NCBI GenBank assembly: GCA_900552655.1
Contig: USAE01000006.1
Location: forward strand, 1-47,536
Reading direction: 5' to 3'
From: an uncultured Clostridium sp.
Lineage (GTDB): Bacteria; Bacillota; Clostridia; TANB77; CAG-508
DNA length: 47,536 bases
Shown here: one piece after another, positions 25,201 to 32,345 of the stretch
How the letters are laid out: each line of letters begins with the position of its first letter
How positions within the stretch are numbered: position 1 is the stretch's first letter
Notes under the pieces: generated by a model
Told to the model about the DNA's origin: nothing
Database searches by the model: none
What the model saw: the letters and a program-made list of their open reading frames with translations, nothing else
Position numbers and translations under genes: made by a program

Positions 25201-25261
25201 ATAAAAACACCATATATGGATAAAATAATTTTAAATTGTTTTATAAGTGTGGTGTTTTTAT
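25201..25261 (+). terminator. Hairpin after fhs that covers the sleB start
   Basis: ATAAAAACACCA (25201-25212) and TGGTGTTTTTAT (25250-25261) are perfectly complementary, and inside them ATAAAA and TTTTAT can pair too. The 3' arm ends in a T run, so it looks like the fhs terminator, but it also includes the SD region and the first bases of the sleB start codon. If sleB is read through from fhs, the stem would hide its start. Confidence 0.55.
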
Positions 25262-25964
25262 GTTAAAGAAAATAAAAAATAAATCATTAAAAACTGTAGT
25301 TATTTTATTAATAATATTATTACTTACTACTTTAGCCATATTTGTTATATCTAACATTAATAAAGGAAACGAAGTAGAAGCGCTTTCAAAATATGGTTCT
25401 AGAGGTAGTGAGGTTACTCAAATACAAACAAAGTTAAAAAGATGGGGATATTATAAAGGAAATATAGATGGAATATATGGAAGTCAAACTGTAGAGGCAG
25501 TTAAATATTTCCAAAGAAAAAACAATTTAGCAGTAGATGGAATTGCAGGGAAAAATACATTAGAAGCTATGGGAATATTTAATTCGTCATCTTCTGGCTC
25601 ATCTAGTTCAAATTCTTCAAATTTAAATTTACTTGCGAGGGTAATTTATGGAGAAGCAAGAGGAGAACCATATACAGGTCAAGTTGCAGTGGGAGCGGTA
25701 GTATTAAATAGGGTTAGAAGTAGTTCTTTTCCAAATACGATTTCTGGAGTAGTATACCAAAAAGGAGCTTTTGATGCTGTTAGTGATGGACAAATAAATT
25801 TAACACCTAATTCTACAGCAAAGAAAGCAGCACAAGATGCGTTAAATGGATGGGACCCATCATATGGAGCAATATATTATTTTAACCCATCTACAGCCAC
25901 AAATAAATGGATTTGGTCAAGACCAATGACAGTAACTATAGGAAGACATAGATTTTGTAAATAG
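25260..25964 (+). CDS. SleB-like cell-wall hydrolase with peptidoglycan-binding domain
   Basis: A 234-residue secreted or anchored wall enzyme: N-terminal membrane segment (about 9-29), a PG_binding_1 domain (about 40-100, GSRGSEVTQIQTKLKRWGYY and DGIYGSQTVEAVKYFQ), a Ser-rich linker, then a SleB/CwlJ-type hydrolase domain (about 120-234; ARVIYGEARGEPYTGQVAVG with the catalytic Glu, and GRHRFCK at the end). I start it at ATG 25260, not at an upstream TTG, to give a clean signal anchor. Spore-cortex lytic enzymes have this layout, but so do vegetative wall hydrolases. Confidence 0.9.
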   Translation: MLKKIKNKSLKTVVILLIILLLTTLAIFVISNINKGNEVEALSKYGSRGSEVTQIQTKLKRWGYYKGNIDGIYGSQTVEAVKYFQRKNNLAVDGIAGKNTLEAMGIFNSSSSGSSSSNSSNLNLLARVIYGEARGEPYTGQVAVGAVVLNRVRSSSFPNTISGVVYQKGAFDAVSDGQINLTPNSTAKKAAQDALNGWDPSYGAIYYFNPSTATNKWIWSRPMTVTIGRHRFCK

Positions 25965-25969
25965 ATATT

Positions 25970-26000
25970 AAATTGCTACAAAAAAAGTGGCAATTTTTTT
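25970..26000 (+). terminator. Intrinsic terminator after sleB
   Basis: AAATTGCTAC (25970-25979) and GTGGCAATTT (25987-25996), one G-U pair, followed by T's. A second terminator-shaped repeat follows 15 bases later. Confidence 0.8.
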
Positions 26001-26015
26001 AAGCTAGAGAAATAT

Positions 26016-26076
26016 AGCGTACCTTAGATTTTCTTAGAATTTCCATTTGTTAGAAAATCTAAGGTGTGCTTTTTTA
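26016..26076 (+). terminator. Terminator-shaped repeat, copy B
   Basis: Arms AGCGTACCTTAGATTTTCT (26016-26034) and TTAGAAAATCTAAGGTGTGCT (26050-26070) followed by a T run. Same family as 4530 and 29809. The left flank CTAGAGAAATATAG is shared with copy C, and the right flank has GTACTAGGAGAAA, the core of the other palindromic element. It follows a separate normal terminator, so it is not needed for ending sleB. Confidence 0.75.
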
Positions 26077-26108
26077 TGTACTAGGAGAAAAATGAAACTG
26101 TAATATTC

Positions 26109-26137
26109 TTGACAAATACTAGACATATTGATAAGAT
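26109..26137 (+). promoter_or_regulatory. Sigma-A promoter of the yqeG operon
   Basis: TTGACA (26109-26114) and TAAGAT (26132-26137), 17-base spacer, 29 bases before yqeG. Probably also drives the prepilin peptidase and M24 genes. Confidence 0.75.
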
Positions 26138-26165
26138 ATGAAAAGAAAAATAGGAGGATAATTAC

Positions 26166-26675
26166 ATGATATTATATCCAAATTTTTATTGCAAAAATAT
26201 AAAAGATGTAGATATAAAAAAGTTAAATGAAAATAATATAAAAGGAATACTTTTAGATGTAGACAACACATTAATAGATTTAGAACATAACTTATTAGAA
26301 GGAGCAGAAGAATGGTGTAACAACCTAAAAAAGCATAATATTAAATTTTGTATTTTATCTAATTCAAACAACAAAGAAAAAATAAAGAAAGTATCTGCTA
26401 TATTAGACATTCCATACATATCATTTGGAACGAAACCCTTAAAAAGAGGATATAAAAAAGCAAGTAAACTATTAAACTTACCATACGAAAATTTAGCTAT
26501 AATAGGAGATCAAATTTTTACAGATATTATAGGTGGTAATAGATGCAAAATGTATACAATATTGGTGGATCCAATTAGTACAAGAGAGCTATTTATTACA
26601 GCTATAAAAAGAGGTTTAGAAAATAAAATATTAGACAAGTATAAAGAAAAACAACAAAAAGAGAAAGAAGGATAA
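26166..26675 (+). CDS. yqeG: YqeG-family HAD phosphatase
   Basis: A 169-residue HAD-superfamily hydrolase of the IIIA/YqeG type. Motif I is LLDVDNTLID (nucleophile Asp and +2 Asp), motif II ILSNSNN, Lys in KPLKRGYKKA, motif III GDQIFTDIIGGNR. Substrate unknown; the family includes mitochondrial phosphatidylglycerophosphate phosphatases, so a PGP phosphatase role is possible. SD AGGAGGAT; the next gene starts 4 bases after its stop. Confidence 0.92.
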   Translation: MILYPNFYCKNIKDVDIKKLNENNIKGILLDVDNTLIDLEHNLLEGAEEWCNNLKKHNIKFCILSNSNNKEKIKKVSAILDIPYISFGTKPLKRGYKKASKLLNLPYENLAIIGDQIFTDIIGGNRCKMYTILVDPISTRELFITAIKRGLENKILDKYKEKQQKEKEG

Positions 26676-26678
26676 AAT

Positions 26679-27431
26679 ATGTTTTTTAATGATGTTCACA
26701 TAATGATATATGTTGCATTTGGAATTTTAGGTTTAATTGTTGGGAATATATTGCCACATATAAATAAAAGACTAACAGAACATAAAAAAGTACTTACTAA
26801 AGATTTTTTTAAGGATTACCCAAAAAACTTTAAACCACATTATATACATATGCTATTAATAGCAATAATATATATATTACTATTGTATAAGTTTGGATTA
26901 AAACCAGATTTTATACAGAATTTAGACTTAATAAAATATATGATATTAACACCAATGCTATTTTCTGTGGCTGTTATAGACTTTAAAAATAGTATAATAC
27001 CAAATAGGCTATTGCTTACAATGGCAGAAACGGGATTATTACTTACATTTGTATATGGAATATCAGATATTAATTTAGCAATGGATATGTTACTTGGAAT
27101 GCTAGTAGGAACAGTAATATTTGGAATACTAACATTATTAGGAAGATTAGTTTCTGGGAAAGAAGCAATGGGAATGGGAGATGTAAAATTAGTAGCTGCA
27201 TTAGGTCTTTTCTTTGGAGCTTCTAACATTTTAGCAATATCAATTATATCATTCGTATTAGGGGCAATAATTAGTATAATATTAGTTCTAAGCAAGAAAA
27301 GAAAAATAGATGATTACATACCATTTGGTCCATTTATAGTAATTGCTTCTTATATAGCAATATTTGTTCCATTTAGTGCAATATTATTTGTACTACTTAA
27401 AATTTTTACGTTGGGACTATATAAAGTATAA
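26679..27431 (+). CDS. Type IV prepilin peptidase (A24), orphan
   Basis: A 250-residue integral membrane aspartyl protease with about eight helices. The two catalytic Asp motifs are present: VIDFKNSIIPNRLL (about 101-114) and GMGDVKLVAALGLFFG (about 167-182). The N-terminal zinc-binding methyltransferase domain of full PilD is missing; the short first part (about 1-55) is basic and unlike it. There are no pilin, ATPase or other pilus genes in the window, so its substrates lie elsewhere. Coupled to yqeG and 18 bases before the M24 gene. Confidence 0.9.
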   Translation: MFFNDVHIMIYVAFGILGLIVGNILPHINKRLTEHKKVLTKDFFKDYPKNFKPHYIHMLLIAIIYILLLYKFGLKPDFIQNLDLIKYMILTPMLFSVAVIDFKNSIIPNRLLLTMAETGLLLTFVYGISDINLAMDMLLGMLVGTVIFGILTLLGRLVSGKEAMGMGDVKLVAALGLFFGASNILAISIISFVLGAIISIILVLSKKRKIDDYIPFGPFIVIASYIAIFVPFSAILFVLLKIFTLGLYKV

Positions 27432-27449
27432 CATTGGGGGCTGATATTA

Positions 27450-28514
27450 ATGAATGAAAAAGTTAAATGGCTAAGAGAAAAATTATCTACAATAGATTTA
27501 GATGGAATGATTGTTTCAAATCCTGTAAATATTAAATATTTAACTGGGATTGATGCAGAAGGAGTATTATTAATTACGAGGAAAGAAAATATTTTTATAA
27601 CAGACGCAAGGTATACAGAGCATATTAATAGTATACTAACAATAGATGATGAAATTGTGTTATATGATTATAAAGATATAGACCCAATAGATTATGAAAA
27701 TTTATTTATGTTTTGCAGTAATGTAGGTTTCGAAGAAAATTATGTAACATATGCTAAATATAAAGAATATAAGCAAATGTATAAAATAAATAATTTAGTA
27801 GAAACAGATAATTTTATAGAAACACATAGAATGATAAAGGCACCAGAGGAAATTAATTATATACAAAAAGCGTGTAAGATTACAGATGATTGCTTTAAAC
27901 ATATTTGTAATTTTATAAAAGTTGGAATGACAGAAAAAGAGATAGCATTCGAAATAGAACATTATTTTAAAACACATGAAGCAGATGGATTGGCTTTTGA
28001 CACAATTGTAGCTTCTGGAAGTAATTCTTCTATGCCACATGCAATTCCAACAGACAGAAAAATAGTAGCTGGTGATCCAATCACTATAGACTTTGGTTGT
28101 AGATATAAAGGGTATTGTTCTGATATGACGAGAACAATATTTGTAGAATATGTACCAGAAGGAATAAAACCTATTTATAATTTAGTACTAAAAAATCAAG
28201 AATTAGTGCTAGATGCTATACAAGAAAATGCAAATGCAAGAATATTAACAATGATGGTAGAAAGTGATTTTAAAGTAAATGGTTATACATTAGACCACAG
28301 TTTAGGTCATGGTGTTGGATTAGACATTCACGAAAAACCATTTGTTGGAAGAAAAGATGGTTTATTAAAAGAAAATATGATTATAACAGATGAACCAGGA
28401 ATTTATTTGCCAGGTAAATTTGGAGTAAGAATAGAAGACACAGTTTTAGTTACAAAAAATGGTTGTATAAAATTAACAGAATCTGATAAAAATTATATTA
28501 TAATAAACAATTAA
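27450..28514 (+). CDS. pepP: M24 aminopeptidase (Xaa-Pro type)
   Basis: A 354-residue metallopeptidase: an N-terminal creatinase-like domain (about 1-125; GMIVSNPVNIKYLTG) and a C-terminal pita-bread domain with the five metal ligands in IDFGCRYKGYCSDMTRT, LGHGVGLDIHE, TDEPGIYLPG and GVRIEDTVLV. This family removes an N-terminal residue before proline. As in many Firmicutes, efp follows, here with its own promoter. SD GGGGGCT is weak. Confidence 0.94.
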   Translation: MNEKVKWLREKLSTIDLDGMIVSNPVNIKYLTGIDAEGVLLITRKENIFITDARYTEHINSILTIDDEIVLYDYKDIDPIDYENLFMFCSNVGFEENYVTYAKYKEYKQMYKINNLVETDNFIETHRMIKAPEEINYIQKACKITDDCFKHICNFIKVGMTEKEIAFEIEHYFKTHEADGLAFDTIVASGSNSSMPHAIPTDRKIVAGDPITIDFGCRYKGYCSDMTRTIFVEYVPEGIKPIYNLVLKNQELVLDAIQENANARILTMMVESDFKVNGYTLDHSLGHGVGLDIHEKPFVGRKDGLLKENMIITDEPGIYLPGKFGVRIEDTVLVTKNGCIKLTESDKNYIIINN

Positions 28515-28600
28515 AATATAATATTTTTAATAAAATAAGCAAAATAAAAAGTTAAATGCACATTTTTTTTATAAAATAACTACTAAAAATATTGATATAC

Positions 28601-28629
28601 TTGCATTTTATGTATATTTGTAGTAAAAT
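28601..28629 (+). promoter_or_regulatory. Candidate promoter of efp
   Basis: TTGCAT (28601-28606) and TAAAAT (28624-28629), 17-base spacer. The start codon at 28679 follows after an A-rich leader with SD AGGAGGT. Confidence 0.6.
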
Positions 28630-28678
28630 AAAAAAAGTGCAAAAAGAGAAAAAAAGAAAGTATTAGGAGGTAATAATT

Positions 28679-29245
28679 ATGGCAGAAGTTTATTCAGCAG
28701 GAGATTTTAGAAATGGAACAACATTCGAAATGGATGGAAATGTATTTAAGGTAGTAGAATTTCAACACGTAAAACCAGGAAAAGGTTCTGCATTTGTAAG
28801 AACAAAATTAAAAAATGTTATTTCAGGAGCAGTTATAGAAAAAACATTTAACCCATCTGAAAAATACCCAGGAGCAGAAATCGAAAAAAGAGATATGCAA
28901 TACTTATATGAAGATGGTGGTTTATATTACTTTATGGATAACGAAACATATGAACAAATACCATTAAACGAAGAACAAATTGGTGATGCATTAAAATTTA
29001 TGAAAGAAAATATGGATATGAAAATCTTATCATATAAAGGAAAAGTATTTGCAGTTGAACCACCAATGTTTGTTGAATTAGAAGTTACATATACAGAACC
29101 AGGATTTAGTGGAAATACTACAACAACATCTGGTAAACCAGCTAAATTAGAAAATGGTTTAGAAATAAGTGTTCCTTTATTTGTAGAAATAGGAGATAAA
29201 CTAAGAATAGATACTAGAACTGGTGAATATATGGAAAGAGTCTAA
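28679..29245 (+). CDS. efp: Elongation factor P
   Basis: A 188-residue three-domain factor that rescues ribosomes stalled on proline runs. Domain I has VKPGKGSAFVRTKLKN, with Lys35 at the tip that enters the ribosome (modified in some bacteria). Domain III ends with the signature GDKLRIDTRTGEYMERV. ATG at 28679 has SD AGGAGGT. Confidence 0.97.
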   Translation: MAEVYSAGDFRNGTTFEMDGNVFKVVEFQHVKPGKGSAFVRTKLKNVISGAVIEKTFNPSEKYPGAEIEKRDMQYLYEDGGLYYFMDNETYEQIPLNEEQIGDALKFMKENMDMKILSYKGKVFAVEPPMFVELEVTYTEPGFSGNTTTTSGKPAKLENGLEISVPLFVEIGDKLRIDTRTGEYMERV

Positions 29246-29262
29246 AAGAAAGAGGTTTTGTT

Positions 29263-29715
29263 ATGGAAATAAAAGAGCAATTACAAAAACTAATTTTAGA
29301 TATGAATAAAAATATTAAAGATGAAAAAGATTTAAAATATGTTCAAGAAAATGTTATTAAGACAATGGTAGATATATTACAAAAAATGGATGATGTAAAC
29401 AAAGACAACCAAACAAAAATTGCCAAATTAGAAGAAAAAATGGATAAGATGGCAAAAGAATTATATCTTAATGATGTATACGATATAGAAATTGTTTGTC
29501 CATATTGCAATTATCAATTTGAAACAGATTTTGACGAAAACAAAAAAGAAGTAAAATGCCCAGAATGTAATAATGTTATAGAGTTAGACTGGTCATGTGA
29601 CGACGATTGTGAAGACTGTGGAGATTGCGATGATGGTTGTGGAGATGGATGCAGTTCTTGTACAGGATGTGGTCATCACCATGGTAACGATGAAGACTTG
29701 GAAGATGATATGTAA
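29263..29715 (+). CDS. CD1247-type zinc-ribbon protein with Cys-rich tail
   Basis: A 150-residue protein of the clostridial CD1247 N-terminal-domain type. A helical N-terminal part (about 1-75) suited to a coiled coil is followed by a zinc ribbon (CPYC at about 85-88 and CPEC at about 105-108), then an unusual acidic tail with eight Cys spaced by two to three residues (CDDDCEDCGDCDDGCGDGC) and GCGHHHG. The tail could bind metal, but no function is known for the family. It starts 17 bases after efp and has a clear terminator. Confidence 0.8.
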   Translation: MEIKEQLQKLILDMNKNIKDEKDLKYVQENVIKTMVDILQKMDDVNKDNQTKIAKLEEKMDKMAKELYLNDVYDIEIVCPYCNYQFETDFDENKKEVKCPECNNVIELDWSCDDDCEDCGDCDDGCGDGCSSCTGCGHHHGNDEDLEDDM

Positions 29716-29730
29716 ATATTAGTTAAAAAG

Positions 29731-29756
29731 ACACATAGAATATATGTGTTTTTTTT
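29731..29756 (+). terminator. Intrinsic terminator of the efp operon
   Basis: ACACATA (29731-29737) and TATGTGT (29743-29749) followed by eight T's. Confidence 0.8.
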
Positions 29757-29766
29757 GTATGGTACC

Positions 29767-29791
29767 AAATTTCTCCTACTAGGAGAAATTT
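29767..29791 (+). repeat. Perfect 25-base palindrome
   Basis: AAATTTCTCCTA, C, TAGGAGAAATTT: both arms complementary over 12 bases with a single central base. The right part with flank (AGGAGAAATTTCT, TACTA) recurs at 15785-15818 and a fragment GTACTAGGAGAAA lies at 26077-26090. Confidence 0.75.
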
Positions 29792-29808
29792 CTGTACTAG
29801 AGAATTAT

Positions 29809-29857
29809 AGAGAACCTTAGAATTTATATTGGTTAGAAAATCCTAGGTTCGCTTTTT
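29809..29857 (+). terminator. Terminator-shaped repeat, copy C
   Basis: AGAGAACCTTAGAATTT and AAAATCCTAGGTTCGCT with a T run, oriented as the other two copies (plus strand). It touches the stop codon of the minus-strand M23 gene. Two other palindromes precede it, so three hairpins stand in 130 bases between the convergent genes. Confidence 0.7.
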
Positions 29858-30429
29858 TATTGGAAATAATCTAAAGGATTTACATATTTATCATTTATGC
29901 GGAAGCCCAAGTGCAAATGCGTACCAGTTGTAGCACCATTAGTTGGTTTTCCGGTTGAATCGGTATAATTATTACCAGGAACACCATAAACATATTTAGG
30001 CCCAACATTTGCAATAATTTGCCCTTTAGAAACAATATCACCTTTAGATACTAAATAATTAGGAGATATATGGCAATAGGTAATTTTAAACTCATTAAAT
30101 GACAAAGTTAAGGTGTAACCACCAGCACCTAAGAAGCCTAAAAAGCTGATTTTACCATCTTCTATAGCTATTAAATTGGTTCCTTCTGGAGCACCAATAT
30201 CTGCTCCATAATGATAAGAAGAAGCGCCAGCAGTGGGGGAATCTCTTTTACCAAATGGAGAAGTAATTTTGGTATACCCAGGAATTGGCCAAGCAAAACC
30301 GCAAGAAGAAATAGTAATATTGTTACTATATATTAAATTGGCATTTGTAGATGGAATAGATAAAGATATAAAAAAAGTTACAAAAATAAGTAAAAACATA
30401 AAGAACATAATAAAAAATTTATTAAACAA
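29857..30429 (-). CDS. Secreted M23 peptidase (LytM type)
   Basis: A 190-residue wall endopeptidase: signal peptide or anchor (about 4-30, very Phe-rich), then a single M23 domain with zinc ligands in HYGADIG (His and Asp) and THLHLGF (HxH), plus the catalytic His region YCHIS. Cleaves peptidoglycan cross-links. I start it at TTG 30429, because GGAGGT lies 4 bases before it; the ATG at 30441 immediately precedes that SD and has none of its own. The only protein gene here on the minus strand apart from the DUF6774 relic. It may be transcribed separately from the tRNA behind it. Confidence 0.85.
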   Translation of the reverse strand: MFNKFFIMFFMFLLIFVTFFISLSIPSTNANLIYSNNITISSCGFAWPIPGYTKITSPFGKRDSPTAGASSYHYGADIGAPEGTNLIAIEDGKISFLGFLGAGGYTLTLSFNEFKITYCHISPNYLVSKGDIVSKGQIIANVGPKYVYGVPGNNYTDSTGKPTNGATTGTHLHLGFRINDKYVNPLDYFQ

Positions 30430-30488
30430 GTGTACCTCCATATTTAAATAAAGATAAGATTAAAATATAGTGTTAGAATGAAAAATAA

Positions 30489-30525
30489 AGGCTTGCTATT
30501 AGTGTTAATAGTAAGCCTTTATTTT
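30489..30525 (-). terminator. Hairpin terminator after tRNA-Trp
   Basis: AAAGGCTT-G-CTATTA and TAATAG-T-AAGCCTTT form a long stem with a 4-base loop. T-rich DNA follows on both sides; on the minus strand it lies just after the tRNA and before the M23 gene. Confidence 0.75.
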
Positions 30526-30531
30526 TTATAT

Positions 30532-30606
30532 TGGCAGGGGTAGAAGGATTCGAACCCTCACAGGCGGTTTTGGAGACCGATGTGCTACCATTAACACTAT
30601 ACCCCT
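30532..30606 (-). tRNA. trnW: tRNA-Trp (CCA anticodon)
   Basis: A 75-base cloverleaf on the minus strand: acceptor AGGGGTA pairs with TACCCCT, the anticodon arm is CGGTCTCCAAAACCG with anticodon CCA, and the T arm is GAGGGTTCGAATCCTTC. The 3' CCA is encoded. This reads UGG only; I see no sign of a UGA-reading Trp tRNA, consistent with TGA being a stop. Confidence 0.95.
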
Positions 30607-30623
30607 AAAAAATAAGCAATAAC

Positions 30624-30652
30624 ATCATACCATAATGAAAAAATATATGCAA
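30624..30652 (-). promoter_or_regulatory. Promoter of tRNA-Trp
   Basis: On the minus strand TTGCAT (30652-30647) and TATGAT (30629-30624) with a 17-base spacer and a TGG before the -10, 17 bases upstream of the tRNA 5' end. Confidence 0.75.
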
Positions 30653-30669
30653 GAGTTTTTACAAAAATA

Positions 30670-30698
30670 TTGTTATAAATTTTAGAATATGTTATAGT
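30670..30698 (+). promoter_or_regulatory. Sigma-A promoter
   Basis: TTGTTA (30670-30675) and TATAGT (30693-30698), 17-base spacer, upstream of the NTPase gene; divergent from the tRNA promoter, 18 bases away. Confidence 0.65.
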
Positions 30699-30774
30699 GT
30701 AAGCATAAATTTGTATAAGTAAAATGAGCTATATGCTAGTATTTTTAGGCAATATACATAGAAAGGAAATTCCG

Positions 30775-31374
30775 ATGAAAAATAAAATATGTAAAAAAAT
30801 ATTATTAACAGGAGGAACTTGTGCAGGAAAGACAGAATCCTTATCATTTATAAAAGAATATTTTAGTAAGCAAGGCTATGATGTATATATAGTAAATGAA
30901 ACAGCAACTATGCTAATCCTTGGTGGGATTACAGCACCAAAAGTAGGAGAAAGTAATTTTCAAGAACTGCTAATAAAAATGCAACTTGAAACAGAGAAAA
31001 TTTATGAAAGAGCAATTGAATTATCTATAAACAATAAAAATCTAATTATATATGATAGAGGTCCAATTGATGCTATGATGTATTTAGATAGAACAGAATT
31101 AGAAAAAATTTTGAATAAATTTAATACAACATATGATAGAGTATTAAATAACTATGATGGTATTATTCATATGGAAACAGTTGCAAAAGGATTGCCAGAA
31201 CTATATACATTTAATAATAAAGCAAGAAGAGATGAAGGGAATGACACAATTAACATTGACAATAAAATATTAGAAGCATATAAAACTCATCCTAAAAGAT
31301 TTATAATAAACAGCTGTGAAGATTTTAAGGACAAAATAAAAAAGCTAATAGAGAAAATGGAAGAAATTTTATAA
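30775..31374 (+). CDS. P-loop NTPase of the AAA_28 (NadR/TTD14-like) type
   Basis: A 199-residue nucleotide-binding protein: P-loop LTGGTCAGKTESL (about 10-22), IVNETATMLILGG, a Walker B-like IIYDRGPIDAMMY and a C-terminal helical part. This pattern fits AAA_28-type NTPases, related to kinases that phosphorylate nucleosides or lipids; the substrate is not known. I start at ATG 30775 because of SD AAAGGAA; an earlier in-frame ATG at 30724 has no SD. It has its own promoter. Confidence 0.8.
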   Translation: MKNKICKKILLTGGTCAGKTESLSFIKEYFSKQGYDVYIVNETATMLILGGITAPKVGESNFQELLIKMQLETEKIYERAIELSINNKNLIIYDRGPIDAMMYLDRTELEKILNKFNTTYDRVLNNYDGIIHMETVAKGLPELYTFNNKARRDEGNDTINIDNKILEAYKTHPKRFIINSCEDFKDKIKKLIEKMEEIL

Positions 31375-31394
31375 GTATAAATTTAAAACTAAGA

Positions 31395-31423
31395 TTGAGA
31401 AAAAAATAAATATGTGGTAAAAT
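31395..31423 (+). promoter_or_regulatory. Promoter of ssrA
   Basis: TTGAGA (31395-31400) and TAAAAT (31418-31423), 17-base spacer, TG upstream of the -10, 12 bases before the mature tmRNA 5' end. Confidence 0.75.
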
Positions 31424-31435
31424 AAATATGTACTT

Positions 31436-31790
31436 GGGGATGTAATGGTTTCGACATTAATCTAGAAGTATGAAAAGCGAGTAGTGGATGGTTGCTTTGG
31501 CCACTTAAAAAAAGCAAGAATAAATATAAACGCTAATAACGAAGAATTAGCTTACGCTGCCTAGTTGCAACGTCGTTTTATTATAAAGCCTACTGTTATA
31601 AATAAAGCGCCAAATTAAAGTAGGAAACGAAGCTATTAGTTCTCTGGAATAGTGGGTAATCAAGAGATACTATGTATATTGTTTTGTTTGTTAACCAATA
31701 TATATGGGAAGTTTAAATAACAAACTGCACTCGGAGAAATTTATATGGAAAGTTTAGTGGACAGGAGTTCGATTCTCCTCATCTCCACCA
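31436..31790 (+). ncRNA. ssrA: tmRNA (SsrA)
   Basis: A 355-base transfer-messenger RNA that frees stalled ribosomes. The 5' GGGGATG pairs with 3' CATCTCC before an encoded CCA, and GTTCGATTC forms the T arm. The tag reading frame ends in a run encoding Ala-Tyr-Ala-Ala and TAG (31561-31563 region). The most likely resume codon is GCT after ATATAAAC, giving the tag ANNEELAYAA; a longer reading from an upstream GCA is possible. One-piece, not permuted. Confidence 0.96.
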
Positions 31791-31793
31791 ATT

Positions 31794-31827
31794 AAGACAC
31801 AAAATTAATAGTACTGTGTCTTTTTTT
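31794..31827 (+). terminator. Terminator of ssrA
   Basis: AAGACACA (31794-31801) and TGTGTCTT (31815-31822) followed by a T run. Confidence 0.85.
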
Positions 31828-31885
31828 ATTATATAATATTTATAAATTAAGAAAATAATAGATAAAAGTAAAGGAGAATAATAAA

Positions 31886-32332
31886 ATGAAAATAATCGAA
31901 GTGAAAGATAGAACAACAACACTGATAAATCAACTAGTAGAAGTATGGGAAGACTCTGTAAAAGCAACACATTTATTTTTATCTGATGAAGAAATAAAGA
32001 ATATAAAAAAATATGTACCACAAGCTATTTCTGGAGTTGAAAATTTAATAATTATAGAAAATGAAAGTCATCAGCCTATTGCTTTTATGGGGATTGAGGA
32101 TAAAAAACTTGAAATGCTATTTATAAAAAATAATGAAAGAGGAAAAGGATTAGGCAAGAAATTGTTAAACTATGGTATAGAAAATTACAATGTTAATGAA
32201 TTAGCAGTAAATGAGCAAAATCCAAATAGCAAAGGATTTTACGAATATATGGGATTTAAAACTTATAAAAGGACCGAATTAGATGAGCAAGGAAATCTTT
32301 ATCCGATATTATATATGAGATTAGAAAGATAA
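31886..32332 (+). CDS. GNAT-family N-acetyltransferase
   Basis: A 148-residue acetyltransferase. The acetyl-CoA-binding motif is ERGKGLGKKLLNYG (about 91-104), and the C-terminal NEQNPNSKGFYEYMGFKTYKR is typical of small GNAT proteins of the YjaB/YjhQ group. Substrate unknown; could be a small molecule, peptide or antibiotic. SD AAAGGAGA. Adjacent to an antibiotic-protection ABC-F gene, but each appears to have its own promoter. Confidence 0.9.
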   Translation: MKIIEVKDRTTTLINQLVEVWEDSVKATHLFLSDEEIKNIKKYVPQAISGVENLIIIENESHQPIAFMGIEDKKLEMLFIKNNERGKGLGKKLLNYGIENYNVNELAVNEQNPNSKGFYEYMGFKTYKRTELDEQGNLYPILYMRLER

Positions 32333-32345
32333 AATACAAATTAAA

